DNA of 64,000 bases from Paenilisteria riparia FSL S10-1204 (GTDB taxonomy: Bacteria > Bacillota > Bacilli > Lactobacillales > Listeriaceae): contig NZ_AODL01000010.1 of NCBI RefSeq assembly GCF_000525995.1, forward strand, positions 1-64,000, written 5' to 3'. The notes under the pieces are model-generated. The model saw only the letters and a program-made list of their open reading frames with translations. It did no database searches and had not been told where the DNA came from. Of the stretch, positions 8,711-20,032 are shown in pieces. Made by a program: the position numbers and the translations under genes. Position 1 is the first letter of the stretch. Each line of letters begins with the position of its first letter.

Positions 8711-8749
8711 AAACAACCCAATTTCAACTCGATATTGGGTTGTTTTTTG
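8711..8749 (-). terminator. Bidirectional terminator of the CotH-type gene
   Basis: AACAACCCAAT (8713-8723) pairs with ATTGGGTTGTT (8735-8745) with U-rich tails on both strands. It lies about 115 bases past the stop of the minus-strand gene. Confidence 0.8.
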
Positions 8750-8861
8750 TCTATTTAGAGTCCCATCCAATTACTTGGATAGGGCGAAAAATTTTGCTTG
8801 ATACAAATCGATCGCTTGTCGCTTGCTTATTTAGGTTATGTCTCAAACTCTGTTTATCCTA

Positions 8862-11800
8862 CTATTTATTGATGATGACCGTCACGGTTTTAAGTGTTGT
8901 TCCTGCTGCGTTGTACGCGGATAAAGTGACGACGTCTGATTGACTCTTGATGAGTGATTTGGCGTAGTATTGGAAGTCTGGCGCTGGAACTGTGATTGTT
9001 GTTTGTTTCACGCCGTTGACGCTGATGCTAACTTTGGCTACATCGCCTGTGTATTGGCCTTTGATATAGCCGTCTCCGATGGTGAATGGATTTACGGTAA
9101 TATCTCCGCCTGTAGATATGATTGGAATGGTTTTGGTGCTTATAGCAATGCCTGCTGTGTTGAAGCCTACGAGTTTGACATCATCGGTTGTTTTTGTGAT
9201 GAGTGATTTGGCGTAGTATTTAATGCTGTCTGTTGTCACATTGATGCGTTGTAATGCCACGCCGTTGACTTGAATTTCTACGCGGGCAATGTCACCTGTG
9301 TAGTTTGCTGTGATGTAGCCGTCTGTGCCTAGCTTAAATGGTGCTACGTCTGTAATTACAGATGGTGTTTCTTTTGCCACCTTGATTGTTTTGCTATCTA
9401 GTAGGCTGCCGTTTGTGTCGTAGGCGTTTAAAGTCACGATGTCTGTTAAATTGCGAATCACGTTGTTGGCGTAGTATTTAATTTCTGAAGCCGAAGCGAC
9501 AATTTTTGTTCCTTCAACGCCATTTACCGTTAAGCTGATCTTGGCAATATCGCCCGTAAATTGGCCTGTGACATAGTTGTCTTTACCAAGATAAAAAACG
9601 TTTGGTGTTAGTTGACCAGTTGCTGGTTTTAGGACATTGACTTTTGTTTTCTGTAGTTGGGTGCCTTTTGTATCGTAGGCAATCATGTAGACTGTGTCCG
9701 TTACCGCATTGATTTTACCTTTGGCGTAGTATTGGTACGGGCTTCCAGTTGCTGTGATGATTTGTAACAGTGTCCCATTTACTTCGAGTGCAAGCTTAGC
9801 CACGTCGCCAGTGTACGTTCCTTTCACGTAACTGTCTGCCCCAATTGTAAAGTTGTTCGTTGTAATGTTACCACTTGTTTTATGAGCAAAAAGTTCTTTG
9901 GCTCTGTTTAGCTGTGTTTGCAATGCTGCTTTTGCTGTTGTGTCTTGAACTGCATCGACGGTTTTTTGTGCTGCGTCAAGGGCTTTTTGGTCAGTTGTAG
10001 CTTTGAGTGAACCTGAATCTGGGTTGTTATTTGAGAATAGTTCAGAAATGGCTTTTGTTGCTGTGTCTTCAATTTGGGCATCTTCGGCTGCTTTTTTATT
10101 GTCGCTGATTGGACCCCAGTTGTTTGTTGTGAAGGCACGCATTGTTAGTGGTGTTGTTTTGCTTAAAAAAAGTTCCTGGCGTGTATTTCACGGCTTTGCT
10201 TGAGATGACGCCGTCTGCACCCATCGGATCGCTACCGTCTGTCGTGTAGTAAACGTCGGTGTTGGCATTTGGATTTTCTAGTGTTACGCCTGTGTCTGTT
10301 TTTAGGACGTTGATGTTTTGAAGAGTGTGCGCCATACCGTATTTTGTCCACATGTCTAGGGAGAATTTCACGCGATCGGGAACTTGGTTTTGTACTTTTG
10401 TTTGCAATGTTAGCCAGTCTTTGTACATTGTGCTTCGCGCGCCCATGAATGCGGCATCTACTTTGTAGGCTGCGTCTAGTTCTTTTTGATTGTCTAAAAT
10501 GAGTTGTCTTACGTTTGCAACGGATAATGGTGCTCCGTCAGCGCCTGCGAAATCTCCACTTGTTGGTCCGATTTGTTGTAGTACTTGGTCTTTCACAAGT
10601 GTTTTGAATTCTAAATTTCCGGCTGTTGGGACGGTGCTGTTTCCTGAGAAATTACCGAAAAATCCGCCAGCACCATTTCTGGATATGGCATCTGAATTCC
10701 ATTTGTAGCGATATGTTCCACCGCCGCCTGCCAGGGCCGATGCGCTTGTTCCAGTGCCACCGTTATTAAAGAAAGCGCCATCTGTGTCATTGATGTTGAA
10801 TTTCATTTTAATACCATTTCCGTTTGCAATATCATTGGAAACGACTGCATCAATTTCGCGTTCTGTATCGACAAACATGAAGAGAATCTGTGTTTTAATG
10901 AGGTCTTCGATGTCTACATATCGTTTGAATTCTTGCAAGTTTTTCGCCGTTGCTAAAGCTTTTACTTTTGTCAAAATGGCTGTGTCACCGTCGCCGGCTT
11001 CGACAATTCCTGGAGCAAAATAATCATCTTGGAAACGAATTTTTGTATAGTCGTCATCGCTGTCGCCGAAGTATTCTTCAAACATATTTTGTCCAAAGTC
11101 TTCGCGCATGGTTTTGACACCCATGTATTGGCCGTTGTAGAAGTATTGTACGTATTTTGTGTGTAGTGCAATCTTGTTCATTTGTTGGGCAAGTGTGTCG
11201 GTTACGGCTTCGTCATAACGATTGTAGCCAAGATTATAGATATCGCTTTGCGGGCCGTCTTGACCTTCTTTTAGTTCTAATTTACTGAACTTGCCTACGA
11301 CTGGGAAGGCTTCACCCGGTGTTGGATCAAAGAAGTTGTATTTTGCTTTTTTTTGCGTTGAAATCACGATGGAATTTCACAGCAACGCCTGAGTTAAATT
11401 GACTTGCGCTGACTTGTCCGAATTTTTTAGCTCCGGAGTAACTGAAGTAGTTGGTGCCACTGCTGTTTGTGTGTGTATCTAAGAATTCGAATGTACCGGT
11501 TGTGTAGTTAATGGCGTCTAGTGTTGTAGCATCACTAGTTACAGATACGATTGGAAAATCATCGATAGCTGCGGCGTATTCATCACTTGTGATAGTGTTT
11601 TTAAATTGCCATTGGTAGCCGACTGGAATTTCGTTTTTGTAGTTGTCGCGTAAGATATAACTGCTTGAAATAACGCCGGAATTACCGTCTGCATCATAAG
11701 CGTAGGCTTTGACGATGGTTGTTTTGCTAATTGTGAGTGGGCCTGTATAGGTGAGTGCTTTGGTTCCTGTTGGATTGCTTCCGTCTAGGGTGTACTTGAT

Positions 11801-14800
11801 AGTTGTGCCTGTATTTGAGCTTAAGCTTAATGTGAAGCCAGTGTCATATACGCCGCGTTCTTTGCTGAATTGAAGCGGGTAGTTTGTTTGACCGACATTA
11901 TTTGTTTTGCCGAATGTGTCAGAGCTAAATAGCGTTAGATTCTTGCTAGCGTCTGGTTTACGTCCGAATGATTGGTTATACGCTTGTTTCGTATATTTGA
12001 TGGAGTCGATTGTTTTCATATCAGAACCGACTTTTGCGGATAAAATAACGTCGCCGCTACTACCAATTTCAAAACTTAAATGGTCATTGCCGAGTTCTGG
12101 GGCTTTGTCGGAATATAAGATGCGGTACCCTTTTGCTGGGATAACAAGGTTAGAAAACTCGAATTTGTCTAGTGTCTTTGATTTGTCTGTGATATAGGTG
12201 CCTGTTCCTAGAACGACAGGAACATCGTTGTCATTGTAAAGTTCGATCCATGCTGCTTTAGAACTGGCAGTACCTTCGGATGATAATTCGTTGATGTAGA
12301 CATTTTTGATTTTATCAGGTGTTGCAAGTGCGTTTGTGATGTTTGCTCCTTTGTTGTTGTTTTTGTATTTGATAATTAGTCGGGCGGCTTGAGCAGTTCC
12401 ACCTTGATAAACACTACCGATATAGTTGTCGCCATCCACGCGGAAGGCCATTCCTTGTCCATTTTTCCAGCCGGCGAGGCGGTTTTCATCAATGATGTCT
12501 TTTAGGTTGGCTGTACGAACGATTTGGTTACTCGTTGGAAAGGCTGGTTGGCTATATTTAACGACCATGCTGCTGTATTTACGAGAAGTGATGTCGCCTG
12601 CTGTTGTTGTGTAACCAACAGGATTGCCAATTTCTGAACGTATTTCCATGTTGGCGCTAATTTTATTGGCATTTGTGTTGTAGGTTGTGAACTCCATGTA
12701 CGCGTCTTCGATTTCAGCGCCTTCAGGGATGTTGACGTTCAAGAAGCGGAAAGCGGACGTGTCTTTGTAGGTAGGGGTCAATGTTGTCGAATAATAGCCA
12801 CCGATACTTAAATTAGCATTTAAGTTTATTGCTTTTGCTGTGCCATATTCTTCGGCGTCATCAGTGTATGCTGCTACTTTTCCAGCAAAATCACCAGAGC
12901 CTGAGTAATATTCTAAAACTAATTTCGGAGCCATGGCAGCGCTAGAATCATAGGAACGCGCAATGTATGATCCGGTTTTGTCACCACTGATTTTGAAAAC
13001 AAGGTTGTTAACGTCTGGATTTGCTGCACGCATCTCGTTAACGACTGGTGTTAAGTCTTCGCTATTTAAGACATCGTTAATAGCAACTTTAGATGGTGTC
13101 GTTGTTTTCACGGTTTGGTTTGTGAACTGGCGACTCGTGAAAGAAGCGACGGTGCTTGTGAAAACATCGCCTTTACCAAGTTCACCTGAAATCGTCAAAT
13201 TGGTTGCGGTTGTTGAAGCATCGCGTGCTGTGAAGACAAGATATGCTTTGCTAATCACGGCGTCATCCGGAATAGCAACATCGGCAAAACGAACATAAGC
13301 ATCTTGTGCGACATTACTTAATGTTCCTTGTAATTCAAGACCAGTACTTGTCAAATTGACTGTCGCGGCTGTTACTTTGGCGTCATCCGCGCTTGTTTTA
13401 ACGCTAAATTCTTTTGTGGCAAGTGGGATGTTTTCAGCATCTTCCCGGATAGCGTAGAAATAGGATTGTACGCCACTATTTTGTTTTGCGTTGTAGGCGT
13501 AAGCTTTTACTGTGGTGTTTTTGTCGATCGTGATTGCTTTTGTGTAGGTTGTGCCATTTGTTTCGCTCGGTGTGGAACCGTCTAGTGTGTATTTAATCGT
13601 GTTGATAGCATCCGTGTTTAGCGTCAAGTTGAAACTTTCTTTGTACATTCCAGGCGCTTGACTAGGTGTGATGCGAACAATTGGTGTCGCGTCGTTGTTG
13701 GATTTCTCATACGTGCCCACGTTGTACGAAACAAGATGGCTATCTGCATCGTTAAAACGGCCATTTGTCTCATTGAACGCCATTTTCTTCGCGGCGAACG
13801 TATCGATTTTGTGAAGCGTATTATCATATTTTGTTGCTAAATAAAGCGTTGCGTCGCGGTCACCTAATGTGAAGTTCACCGAAGCATTGTTTTGCGTCCC
13901 GTCAGCTTTCACTACGCGGTAACCTTTTGCAGGGATGTAGAGGTTTTTCAACTCGGATTTGCCTAAATTGCCAGCATCATCAGATAGGAAAATATCTTTT
14001 TCAAAAAATACAGCTTCGTCGTTGTTATTGAAAATTTCAATCCAGCCGTCTTTCTGATTATCCGTCCCCATACTTGCAACTTCGTTGATAAATAGATTTT
14101 TCATTAACGCTGGGTCTTTTGTGACTTCACTTGCGATGGCGTCTTTTTCGCTATACGTGTACTTAATGATAAGTCGTGGTTGATATGCTGCGGTTGAACC
14201 GCCTTGATAGACGCTACCGATATAGTTGTCACCGTCTACCTTGAAGGCCATCGCGTTCCCATTTTGCCAACCCATTAAGCGCGTTTCGTCAATGATGTTC
14301 TTTAAGTTTGGTGTTCTAACAGTTTGCAATGCTGTCGTGAAAGAAGGTTGGACGTATTGCACTGTAGAAGCCGTATAATTACGACCGCTAATATTACCAG
14401 CAGTGTTAACATACGTCGCGGGATTGCCTAATTCTGCAGAAATTGCGAGATTAGCGCTACGATTTGCCGCAATTGCTTTTGTTGTGAATTCTAAATAAGC
14501 ATCTTCAATTTTTGCGTTTTCAGGAAGTGTTACATTGCCAAAACGGAAGGCTGAAATTTCTTTGTTGGCCGGTGTCAATGTTGCTGACGTGTAGCCGCCA
14601 ATTTCCATTTCCGTATTTAAGTCGATAGCATTGGCTGTGCCGCGTTCTTCAGCATCATCAGAAGTGTTGGTAATACTAGCCGCAAAATCTCCTGATGTAG
14701 AAGTGTATTCAACCACTAGTTTTGGCGCCATTGTCGCGCTGGAATCAAAAGAGCGCATGATGAATGAACCTGTGCCGCTCCCATTAATTTTAAAAACATA

Positions 14801-15349
14801 ATCTTCAATGTCTGGCGTATTAGCTCTCATTTCATTAATAACAGAAGAAAGATCGTTCGTATTAAAAACACTATTTACTGCGACAGTCGGTGTTGGCATA
14901 CTTACTGCTGCATTTGTAAAAGTTCGATTTGTAAAAGAAGCGACCGTACTTGCAAAAGCAGCTTGCGTTCCAAGTTCCCCTGAAATACGAAGCGTTGTAG
15001 ATTGCGCAGCCGTTGAAGCGTCACGTGCCGTAAACGAAAGATACGCATTCGTGATTTTGGCGTCTGTCGGTAATTCAAGGCCGGTAAAACGTAGATACGT
15101 TCCTTGTACCGTCGCAGCTGGACCATGTAAGTCAAGCCCTGTGCTCGTTAAATTGACCGCCGTACTCGAAACTTCGGCATCATCTGCACTAGTCTTAATC
15201 ATTGATTCTTTCGTCAATGAGAAATTTTTCTCCGTATTTGTGGTTTGTTCCGTGGATATAGTAGTGAGGGACTCTGCGGCATAAACGAGGTTTCCAATAG
15301 AGTTTGGTAGTACTAGAGAAAAAATCATTGCCATGTATAAAGCTTTCAT
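8862..15349 (-). pseudogene. Giant secreted CotH-kinase/lamin-tail/Ig-repeat protein, two frameshifts
   Basis: About 2160 codons in three frames. Signal peptide: LYMAMIFSLVLPNS to VYAAES. Then, twice in a row: jelly-roll-like domains (TSADDAEVSS, YLRFTGLELP), a lamin-tail domain (INEVASMGT, GWIEIFNNND) and a chitobiase-C-like Ig domain (TIKYTLDGSTPSETNGT). Next is a CotH-like kinase domain (KLELKEGQDG, GVKTMREDFGQNMF, DTEREIDAVV), another TTDGSDP fragment, one helical repeat and four Ig-like modules ending in VIINK. Frames join if the T8 at 11347-11354 loses one base (DFNAKKAKYNFFDP) and the A7 at 10165-10171 loses one (GTFLSKTTPLTMRA). Neither annotated start has a good ribosome site. An alternative ATG at 15374 would need one less base in the A-run between it and 15349. 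CotH proteins are spore-coat kinases in Bacillus; a secreted one here suggests extracellular phosphorylation or only a structural fold. Confidence 0.85.
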
Positions 15350-15374
15350 TTTAAAATTTTTTGCGTGTCTTCAT

Positions 15375-15770
15375 GTTTTTAAATTATAACTACTTATGCA
15401 TAAATATTATGTGGTAGTAGTCATGTCCTCCTTTTTTGATGTGAGATTGTTTACTTTTTGTTTTTGCGTTTCATTGGCTGTTTAGGAATAATTTTGGCCG
15501 TGTTTTTTTGCAAGGTTTAGCAGGAGATATGGCGTGATGATTGCACGGGAAGCTTGCTTTTATATAGTGGATATTTCACCTCTTTCGGATTTCTTTGCCT
15601 ACCTTAATCTTAACCGCAGTCTTTCACTAAGTCATTAAAATATCAAGGGGGTTTTACAAGTGAATTTTGAGTGTTCACAAAACCGCCATTAGAAAAATGC
15701 TATGAAATCCATGCATGTTTATGCATAAAAAATACAGCTTCCGTTTTAATTGAAAGCTGTATACCGATTC
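15375..15770. other. Intergenic region with leader of the minus-strand gene
   Basis: On the minus strand, an AAAAAAGGAGG site (15427-15437 on the plus strand) lies 2 bases before an ATG whose frame ends after five codons (ATG at 15424). About 50 bases then separate it from the next usable ATG. A weak TTGCAA hexamer lies upstream at about 15507-15512. The 15726-15755 end holds the terminator of the regulator gene. I see no gene here. Confidence 0.55.
15726..15755 (-). terminator. Terminator of the Mga-like regulator gene
   Basis: Read on the minus strand, ATACAGCTT and AAGCTGTAT pair around a short A/T-rich loop and are followed by TTTTTTATG. It lies about 18 bases past the stop codon at 15771. 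Confidence 0.8.
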
Positions 15771-17231
15771 CTATTCTGTTTTTCCATATTTCTCACGTAC
15801 AATTGTATCTAAATCTGCGAAATCCCGTTTTGTTGGGGGCATATGCCAAACGAGAACATCTACATCGGTAACTTCGGGCAATGGAAAATCGCTAATAATA
15901 AAGTCATGTTGCGCCCAGTGTTCGCTTGGATTAAGTTCATCGCAAAAGACAATGAAATCTTCTGAATAGTGACGGCGAATTTCTGTTTTTAAGAATTCTT
16001 CCCAGATAAAGCCGTTTTTAGCAATAATTTTAATATGAAGAGAACTCGTGTAAGACTCCATTAACAATGCGGCATTGAAAAAATCGTGAATATATGTCGC
16101 AATAATATCCATATTCGCTTTAATAAAACGATAATCGGGTATAGATTCGTATTTTTGCAAGATAGAAATGATTTTTTGCTTATCTACAGTGTCCGGAATG
16201 AACTTCTTCGTAAAGTAATCGACATCTAAAAGCAGATTCGATTTCTGAACAAAATAAAAACGTGCGAAGTAATCTACAAGCGTCGTTTTTAAGACAAGTG
16301 TATCAGAGACGCGTTCATTCAAAATAGTTATCAGTTCTTCCACTAAGCGAAGCCGAATCCGTTGGTATTTCTCTGTATAGGACAGACGAAGCGTCATTTG
16401 TTCGTGATTAACGTATGTGAAATAGCTGAGTGCGCTAATAATGATTAATAAGTAACGTTCCTCCTGACTAAGTGTTTCCCCAAGTGCTGCTTCCAAATCA
16501 CTAAAATCCATTTCTGTCACGCTATGATACGTATATACATCATGCCAAAATTGCATGTTTTCATCACTCACTCGAACAGGATGCCCCTGCTTAATTCGCT
16601 TTAAAGTAACCGCAATCGCAATCGCATAGTTCGTCCTAGCGCTAAGCGAAAAGAAGATATTTAAACTTTTTTCGAATTTTTGTATAAAGGTATTGATAGG
16701 CGTTTCCAAACCGAAGTCATCGATAATCCAGCCAGAATACGGATAACACTTGCTAAATAGGTGGTAGTAGAAAAAACGTACATTAATTTCATTACCTTGT
16801 ACTTCAAGTGGGGTTGTGTTGAGAATAAGCCTACTACGAGATAAAAACGTATCAACTTCTGCCAGCTTTACATAAAAAGTCGAGCGGCTTACGAAATTTT
16901 TCTCGGCCCATTCCGAAATCGATTGGTTTTCTTCGTTGAATGCCGATAGAGCTAGCTGAAACAAATGGCTATTAGAAATCATATATGCGGTTAGATAATC
17001 GAAGTTAATTTTTGGAGCTGCTCGTAGTGTGAGTTTTCGGTCAATTTCATCAATGTGAGCTACACCATCCGGAATATTCGCGTTAAGCGTTTCGATGTCA
17101 GCGTTAAGCGTATTGATAGAGCATTCCACGAACTTTGCTGCTTCTTTTTTAGGGATTGGCGACTCTGCGAAAAAAAGCAAGTTCAGCAACTTTAGCCGAC
17201 GATAATCCGATGCGGGAATAATATTTTTCAT
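15771..17231 (-). CDS. Mga/AtxA-like transcriptional regulator
   Basis: 486 residues, the usual size for Mga-family virulence regulators. The N-terminus (DYRRLKLLNLLFFAES, then KEAAKFVECSINTLNADIETLN) is an Mga-type helix-turn-helix, with a second HTH region near residues 100-140 (SISEWAEKNFVSRSTFYVKLAEVD). The middle is all-helical like PRD domains, and the C-terminus (HIKIIAKNGF, HDFIISDFPLPEV) resembles an EIIB-like fold, as in AtxA. These regulators respond to sugar-phosphotransfer status in streptococci and Bacillus. GGGGAGG lies 8 bases before ATG 17231. It is divergent from the secreted Ig-repeat gene at 17470 with a 238-bp shared region, so that gene is the likely target. Confidence 0.87.
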   Translation of the reverse strand: MKNIIPASDYRRLKLLNLLFFAESPIPKKEAAKFVECSINTLNADIETLNANIPDGVAHIDEIDRKLTLRAAPKINFDYLTAYMISNSHLFQLALSAFNEENQSISEWAEKNFVSRSTFYVKLAEVDTFLSRSRLILNTTPLEVQGNEINVRFFYYHLFSKCYPYSGWIIDDFGLETPINTFIQKFEKSLNIFFSLSARTNYAIAIAVTLKRIKQGHPVRVSDENMQFWHDVYTYHSVTEMDFSDLEAALGETLSQEERYLLIIISALSYFTYVNHEQMTLRLSYTEKYQRIRLRLVEELITILNERVSDTLVLKTTLVDYFARFYFVQKSNLLLDVDYFTKKFIPDTVDKQKIISILQKYESIPDYRFIKANMDIIATYIHDFFNAALLMESYTSSLHIKIIAKNGFIWEEFLKTEIRRHYSEDFIVFCDELNPSEHWAQHDFIISDFPLPEVTDVDVLVWHMPPTKRDFADLDTIVREKYGKTE

Positions 17232-17323
17232 TTGTAAAACCTCCCCTATTTATTTAACTCTATCCTATTCAAATTTTCCTGTGTGGTCAAATTTGAATGA
17301 CCGAACTTAGTTTTTTAATGAGT

Positions 17324-17337
17324 GGAAAGCGTTTTCT
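17324..17337. promoter_or_regulatory. Candidate cre (CcpA) site in the divergent region
   Basis: GGAAAGCGTTTTCT matches 12 of 14 positions of the consensus TGWAANCGNTNWCA. It lies between the Mga-like regulator and its presumed target. Catabolite control of Mga-type genes is known in streptococci; here it is inferred from the motif alone. Confidence 0.45.
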
Positions 17338-17399
17338 TTGGGCTTGTTAGATACATCGTAATTCATAATATGTCTACAGCAATAGGCTATCGTACATAG

Positions 17400-17405
17400 T
17401 ATAAT
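17400..17405 (+). promoter_or_regulatory. Perfect -10 hexamer without a recognisable -35
   Basis: TATAAT at 17400-17405 lies 65 bases before the secreted-protein start. At 16-18 bases upstream I see only CAGCAA-like sequence. This is what is expected for a promoter that needs an activator, such as the divergently encoded Mga-like protein. Confidence 0.45.
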
Positions 17406-17469
17406 CTGGAAGAGGTATAACTTATAAAGTTACAGAGAATATTACACGAAAAGAAAGGACGAAGAGAAA

Positions 17470-19812
17470 ATGAAAATATTTTTGAAAGTCGCAATATTAG
17501 TAAGCTCTGTGTTAGCGATATGGTGGGGGATGCTAAATCAGAGCCCGCATCAAGTCGCTGCCCAGCAGAAGAATATCAACGATCCGATAATTATTACCCA
17601 ATCGTATAACCCAATAGAAGGGATTGCTCTGCCAAATGCAAAAATTATTCTCACAGATTATCTAGGTAATACAACGGATACAATTGCAGATGAGAATGGT
17701 GAATTTTCACTTTATGCTCCAATCACCTATAATGGAACACTTGATATACACCAAGAATGGAAGGGCTTGACGGGACCTAAGACCAGAATGAAAGTTCAAA
17801 AAGCGATTCAAATTTTAAGATGTACATCCACGGAATTAGTTGTATCTACCCTTGCCGATGCAGATATACAAATCAGAACAGAAGCAGGGGCTATTTTGAG
17901 TCAAGGAAACATGGGTAGTAACCATCATTATCACCAAGACATTACTAATGTTCGTCAAGGCACTATACTAATAATTACGGTGAAATCTGGAGGACTTATA
18001 TATCAATCTTCTTATACACTGCCACCTATTCCTCCTAAATTTATTGTCACGAAGGCAACTGAATATGAAATAGAGGGTATAGGAGTACCAGGGGCTTATA
18101 TCAGTATAAAAGATGACTACGTTGAGATTGGAACCGGTTCAGATGGCTCAGTACGATTCAAATTTCGGGAATTAGTAGCGGTCGGGTCAAAGCTACTTTT
18201 CGTCCAGCTATATAATGCCCGTGAGAGTCACCCGCAAGAAGTACTAATCGGCTGGTCGCAAAAAGTAAATCCTGTCACAGCAGCGAGCACGAAACTTACA
18301 GGAAATGGAAATCCTAATACGCCAACGCATGTTCAGACAGAAAGTGGGCAGGTCATCGGTCGAGGACAAGCTGACAAGGATGGCAATTATACCATCACGA
18401 TACCAATACAAGCAGAAGGAACAAAGCTTCGCGTCTTCCAAACCATTGCTGGCACAGAGTACATGTCGACTATCACTGTCGAGAAAAATCCGTATACAAT
18501 TACCGCATCACCATATCAAATCGGCACTAGCAACGTGACAGGAACATATGCGGGTACTGAATTAGAACGAATTACCAAAGTGGTTCTATTAGTCGATGGT
18601 GTCATCATTAAAAACGGTGTATTTAATAATACTACGAAAACCTTCCAAATTTCAGCTAACGGTCTTGTTACCAATACGAATCAACGTGTCGAAGTCGCGC
18701 TATTCCATGGAAATACCGAATTAAAACGGGCGCCAGTCACAGTCACAGCACGTCCGAGTGACAGTTATACGGTGACTCCAGCGACATATCAATTGGGAAC
18801 CAGTTTAGTGACGGGAACTTATACTGGAACGGATTTGAGCCAAATCACCAAAGTAGTCTTGTTAGTCGATGGCGTAGTTGTTAAGAACGGCGCGTTTAAT
18901 AACACCACAAAAGCGTTCCAAATTTCAGCAGCTGGTCTCGTGAAAAACAGTAAGCAACGCGTTGAAGTCGCCTTATTCAATGGTACAAAAGAATTAAAGC
19001 GGGCCAATGTCTTTGTTATTGATGCGTACATGTTAACTACAGCTACCTATCAAATCGGTAATGCGTATGTGTCTGGGAGCTATTCTGGTCTAAACACGGA
19101 AGCTATCACAAAAGCTGTTCTCCTCGTAGATGGTGTCGTTGTCAAAAATGGAGCTCTGAATACGAGTACTAATACCTTCCGAATCGCAGCAAATGAATTG
19201 GTGACAAACATGCGTCAGCGAGTAGAAGTGGCTCTGTACATCGGTGCGACCGAAGTAAAACGTACGACAGTCCATGTTATTGGTAATTTTACTTTGACAC
19301 CGGCAACCTATCAACTGGGAACAAATAACATCACAGGAAGCTATACGGGAAATGACTTAGAAGCTATCACGAAGGTTGTTCTTCTCGTCGATGGTGTGAT
19401 AGTTAAGAATGGCGCGTTTGATCCCGCGACGAAAACCTTCCAAATCTATGCCAAAGGATTGGTCACAACAACTAATCAACGTGTCGAAGTTGCTTTATTT
19501 AATGGTACTACGGAATTAAAACGGACAACTGTGACAGTAAATGCTGGCGGAAGCTATAGTATAGACGCTACGCCCTATCAACTAGGAAGTAGCTATATCA
19601 CAGGGACCTACGCGGGTACAAATTTGGAGGCTATTACGAAAGTGTCACTCCTCGTGGATGGTGTCATAGTTAAAAATGGTGCCCTTACGCCCGCAACGAA
19701 AACCTTCCAAATCTATGCTAATGGCCTCGTTACCACTAAAAATCAACGTGTCGAGGTGGCGTTATACGTGGGAAGTACCGAAGTAAAACGTACGAGTGTG
19801 CCGTTTAAATAG
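17470..19812 (+). CDS. Secreted Ig-repeat protein, five C-terminal modules
   Basis: 780 residues. The N-terminal hydrophobic segment VAILVSSVLAIWWGML followed by HQVAAQQ is a signal peptide or anchor. Residues 35-330 contain carboxypeptidase-regulatory or bacterial-Ig-like beta domains (GIALPNAKIIL, DENGEFSLYAP; IEGIGVPGAYISI; TPTHVQTESGQVIGRG). Residues about 335-780 hold five modules of about 88 residues (YQLGTSxVTGTYTG, ITKVVLLVDGVVVKNGAF, FQIxAxGLVTxxxQRVEVAL, ELKRTTV). They align to the Ig-like module of the other surface proteins here but have a distinct VDGVxVKNG core. No sorting signal; the last module ends at the stop. Start ATG 17470 follows AAAGGACGAAGAG. Probably activated by the divergent Mga-like regulator. 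Confidence 0.9.
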   Translation: MKIFLKVAILVSSVLAIWWGMLNQSPHQVAAQQKNINDPIIITQSYNPIEGIALPNAKIILTDYLGNTTDTIADENGEFSLYAPITYNGTLDIHQEWKGLTGPKTRMKVQKAIQILRCTSTELVVSTLADADIQIRTEAGAILSQGNMGSNHHYHQDITNVRQGTILIITVKSGGLIYQSSYTLPPIPPKFIVTKATEYEIEGIGVPGAYISIKDDYVEIGTGSDGSVRFKFRELVAVGSKLLFVQLYNARESHPQEVLIGWSQKVNPVTAASTKLTGNGNPNTPTHVQTESGQVIGRGQADKDGNYTITIPIQAEGTKLRVFQTIAGTEYMSTITVEKNPYTITASPYQIGTSNVTGTYAGTELERITKVVLLVDGVIIKNGVFNNTTKTFQISANGLVTNTNQRVEVALFHGNTELKRAPVTVTARPSDSYTVTPATYQLGTSLVTGTYTGTDLSQITKVVLLVDGVVVKNGAFNNTTKAFQISAAGLVKNSKQRVEVALFNGTKELKRANVFVIDAYMLTTATYQIGNAYVSGSYSGLNTEAITKAVLLVDGVVVKNGALNTSTNTFRIAANELVTNMRQRVEVALYIGATEVKRTTVHVIGNFTLTPATYQLGTNNITGSYTGNDLEAITKVVLLVDGVIVKNGAFDPATKTFQIYAKGLVTTTNQRVEVALFNGTTELKRTTVTVNAGGSYSIDATPYQLGSSYITGTYAGTNLEAITKVSLLVDGVIVKNGALTPATKTFQIYANGLVTTKNQRVEVALYVGSTEVKRTSVPFK

Positions 19813-19818
19813 TTTTCT

Positions 19819-19873
19819 AATCGAGCTTGTTCAAAAAGCGCTATAAAAGCGTGAGGAACAGGCTCGATTTTAC
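19819..19873 (+). terminator. Rho-independent terminator
   Basis: AATCGAGCTTGTTC (19819-19832) pairs with GAACAGGCTCGATT (19856-19869), with one G-U pair, followed by TTTA. It lies 6 bases past the stop of the Ig-repeat gene. Confidence 0.85.
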
Positions 19874-19955
19874 GTTATAAACCAAGAACATGCAGTTGAT
19901 CTGGGCATGCAATTTTTATAACTTGTAACCGTTTTTTTTCTTACATAAAATCTTG

Positions 19956-19984
19956 TTGTGTTTTAGTTAGTAGCATAGTATCAT
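19956..19984 (+). promoter_or_regulatory. Predicted promoter of the acyltransferase operon
   Basis: TTGTGT (19956-19961), a 17-base spacer, then TATCAT (19979-19984), about 50 bases before the MBOAT start. The match is moderate. Confidence 0.45.
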
Positions 19985-20032
19985 AAGTAGTGATAGACAT
20001 TATATTAAACACAGAAAAAAGGAGAAGAACAT

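Larger units (their letters stand above)
7939..8861. other. Gene-poor stretch between convergent surface-protein genes
   Basis: I see no convincing gene here. It holds a second strong hairpin, a roughly 105-bp tandem repeat and the terminator of the minus-strand gene, each listed separately. A minus-strand open frame over 8073-8510 only reflects the repeat, whose unit lengths (105, 103, 106) do not keep a reading frame. Confidence 0.7.
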
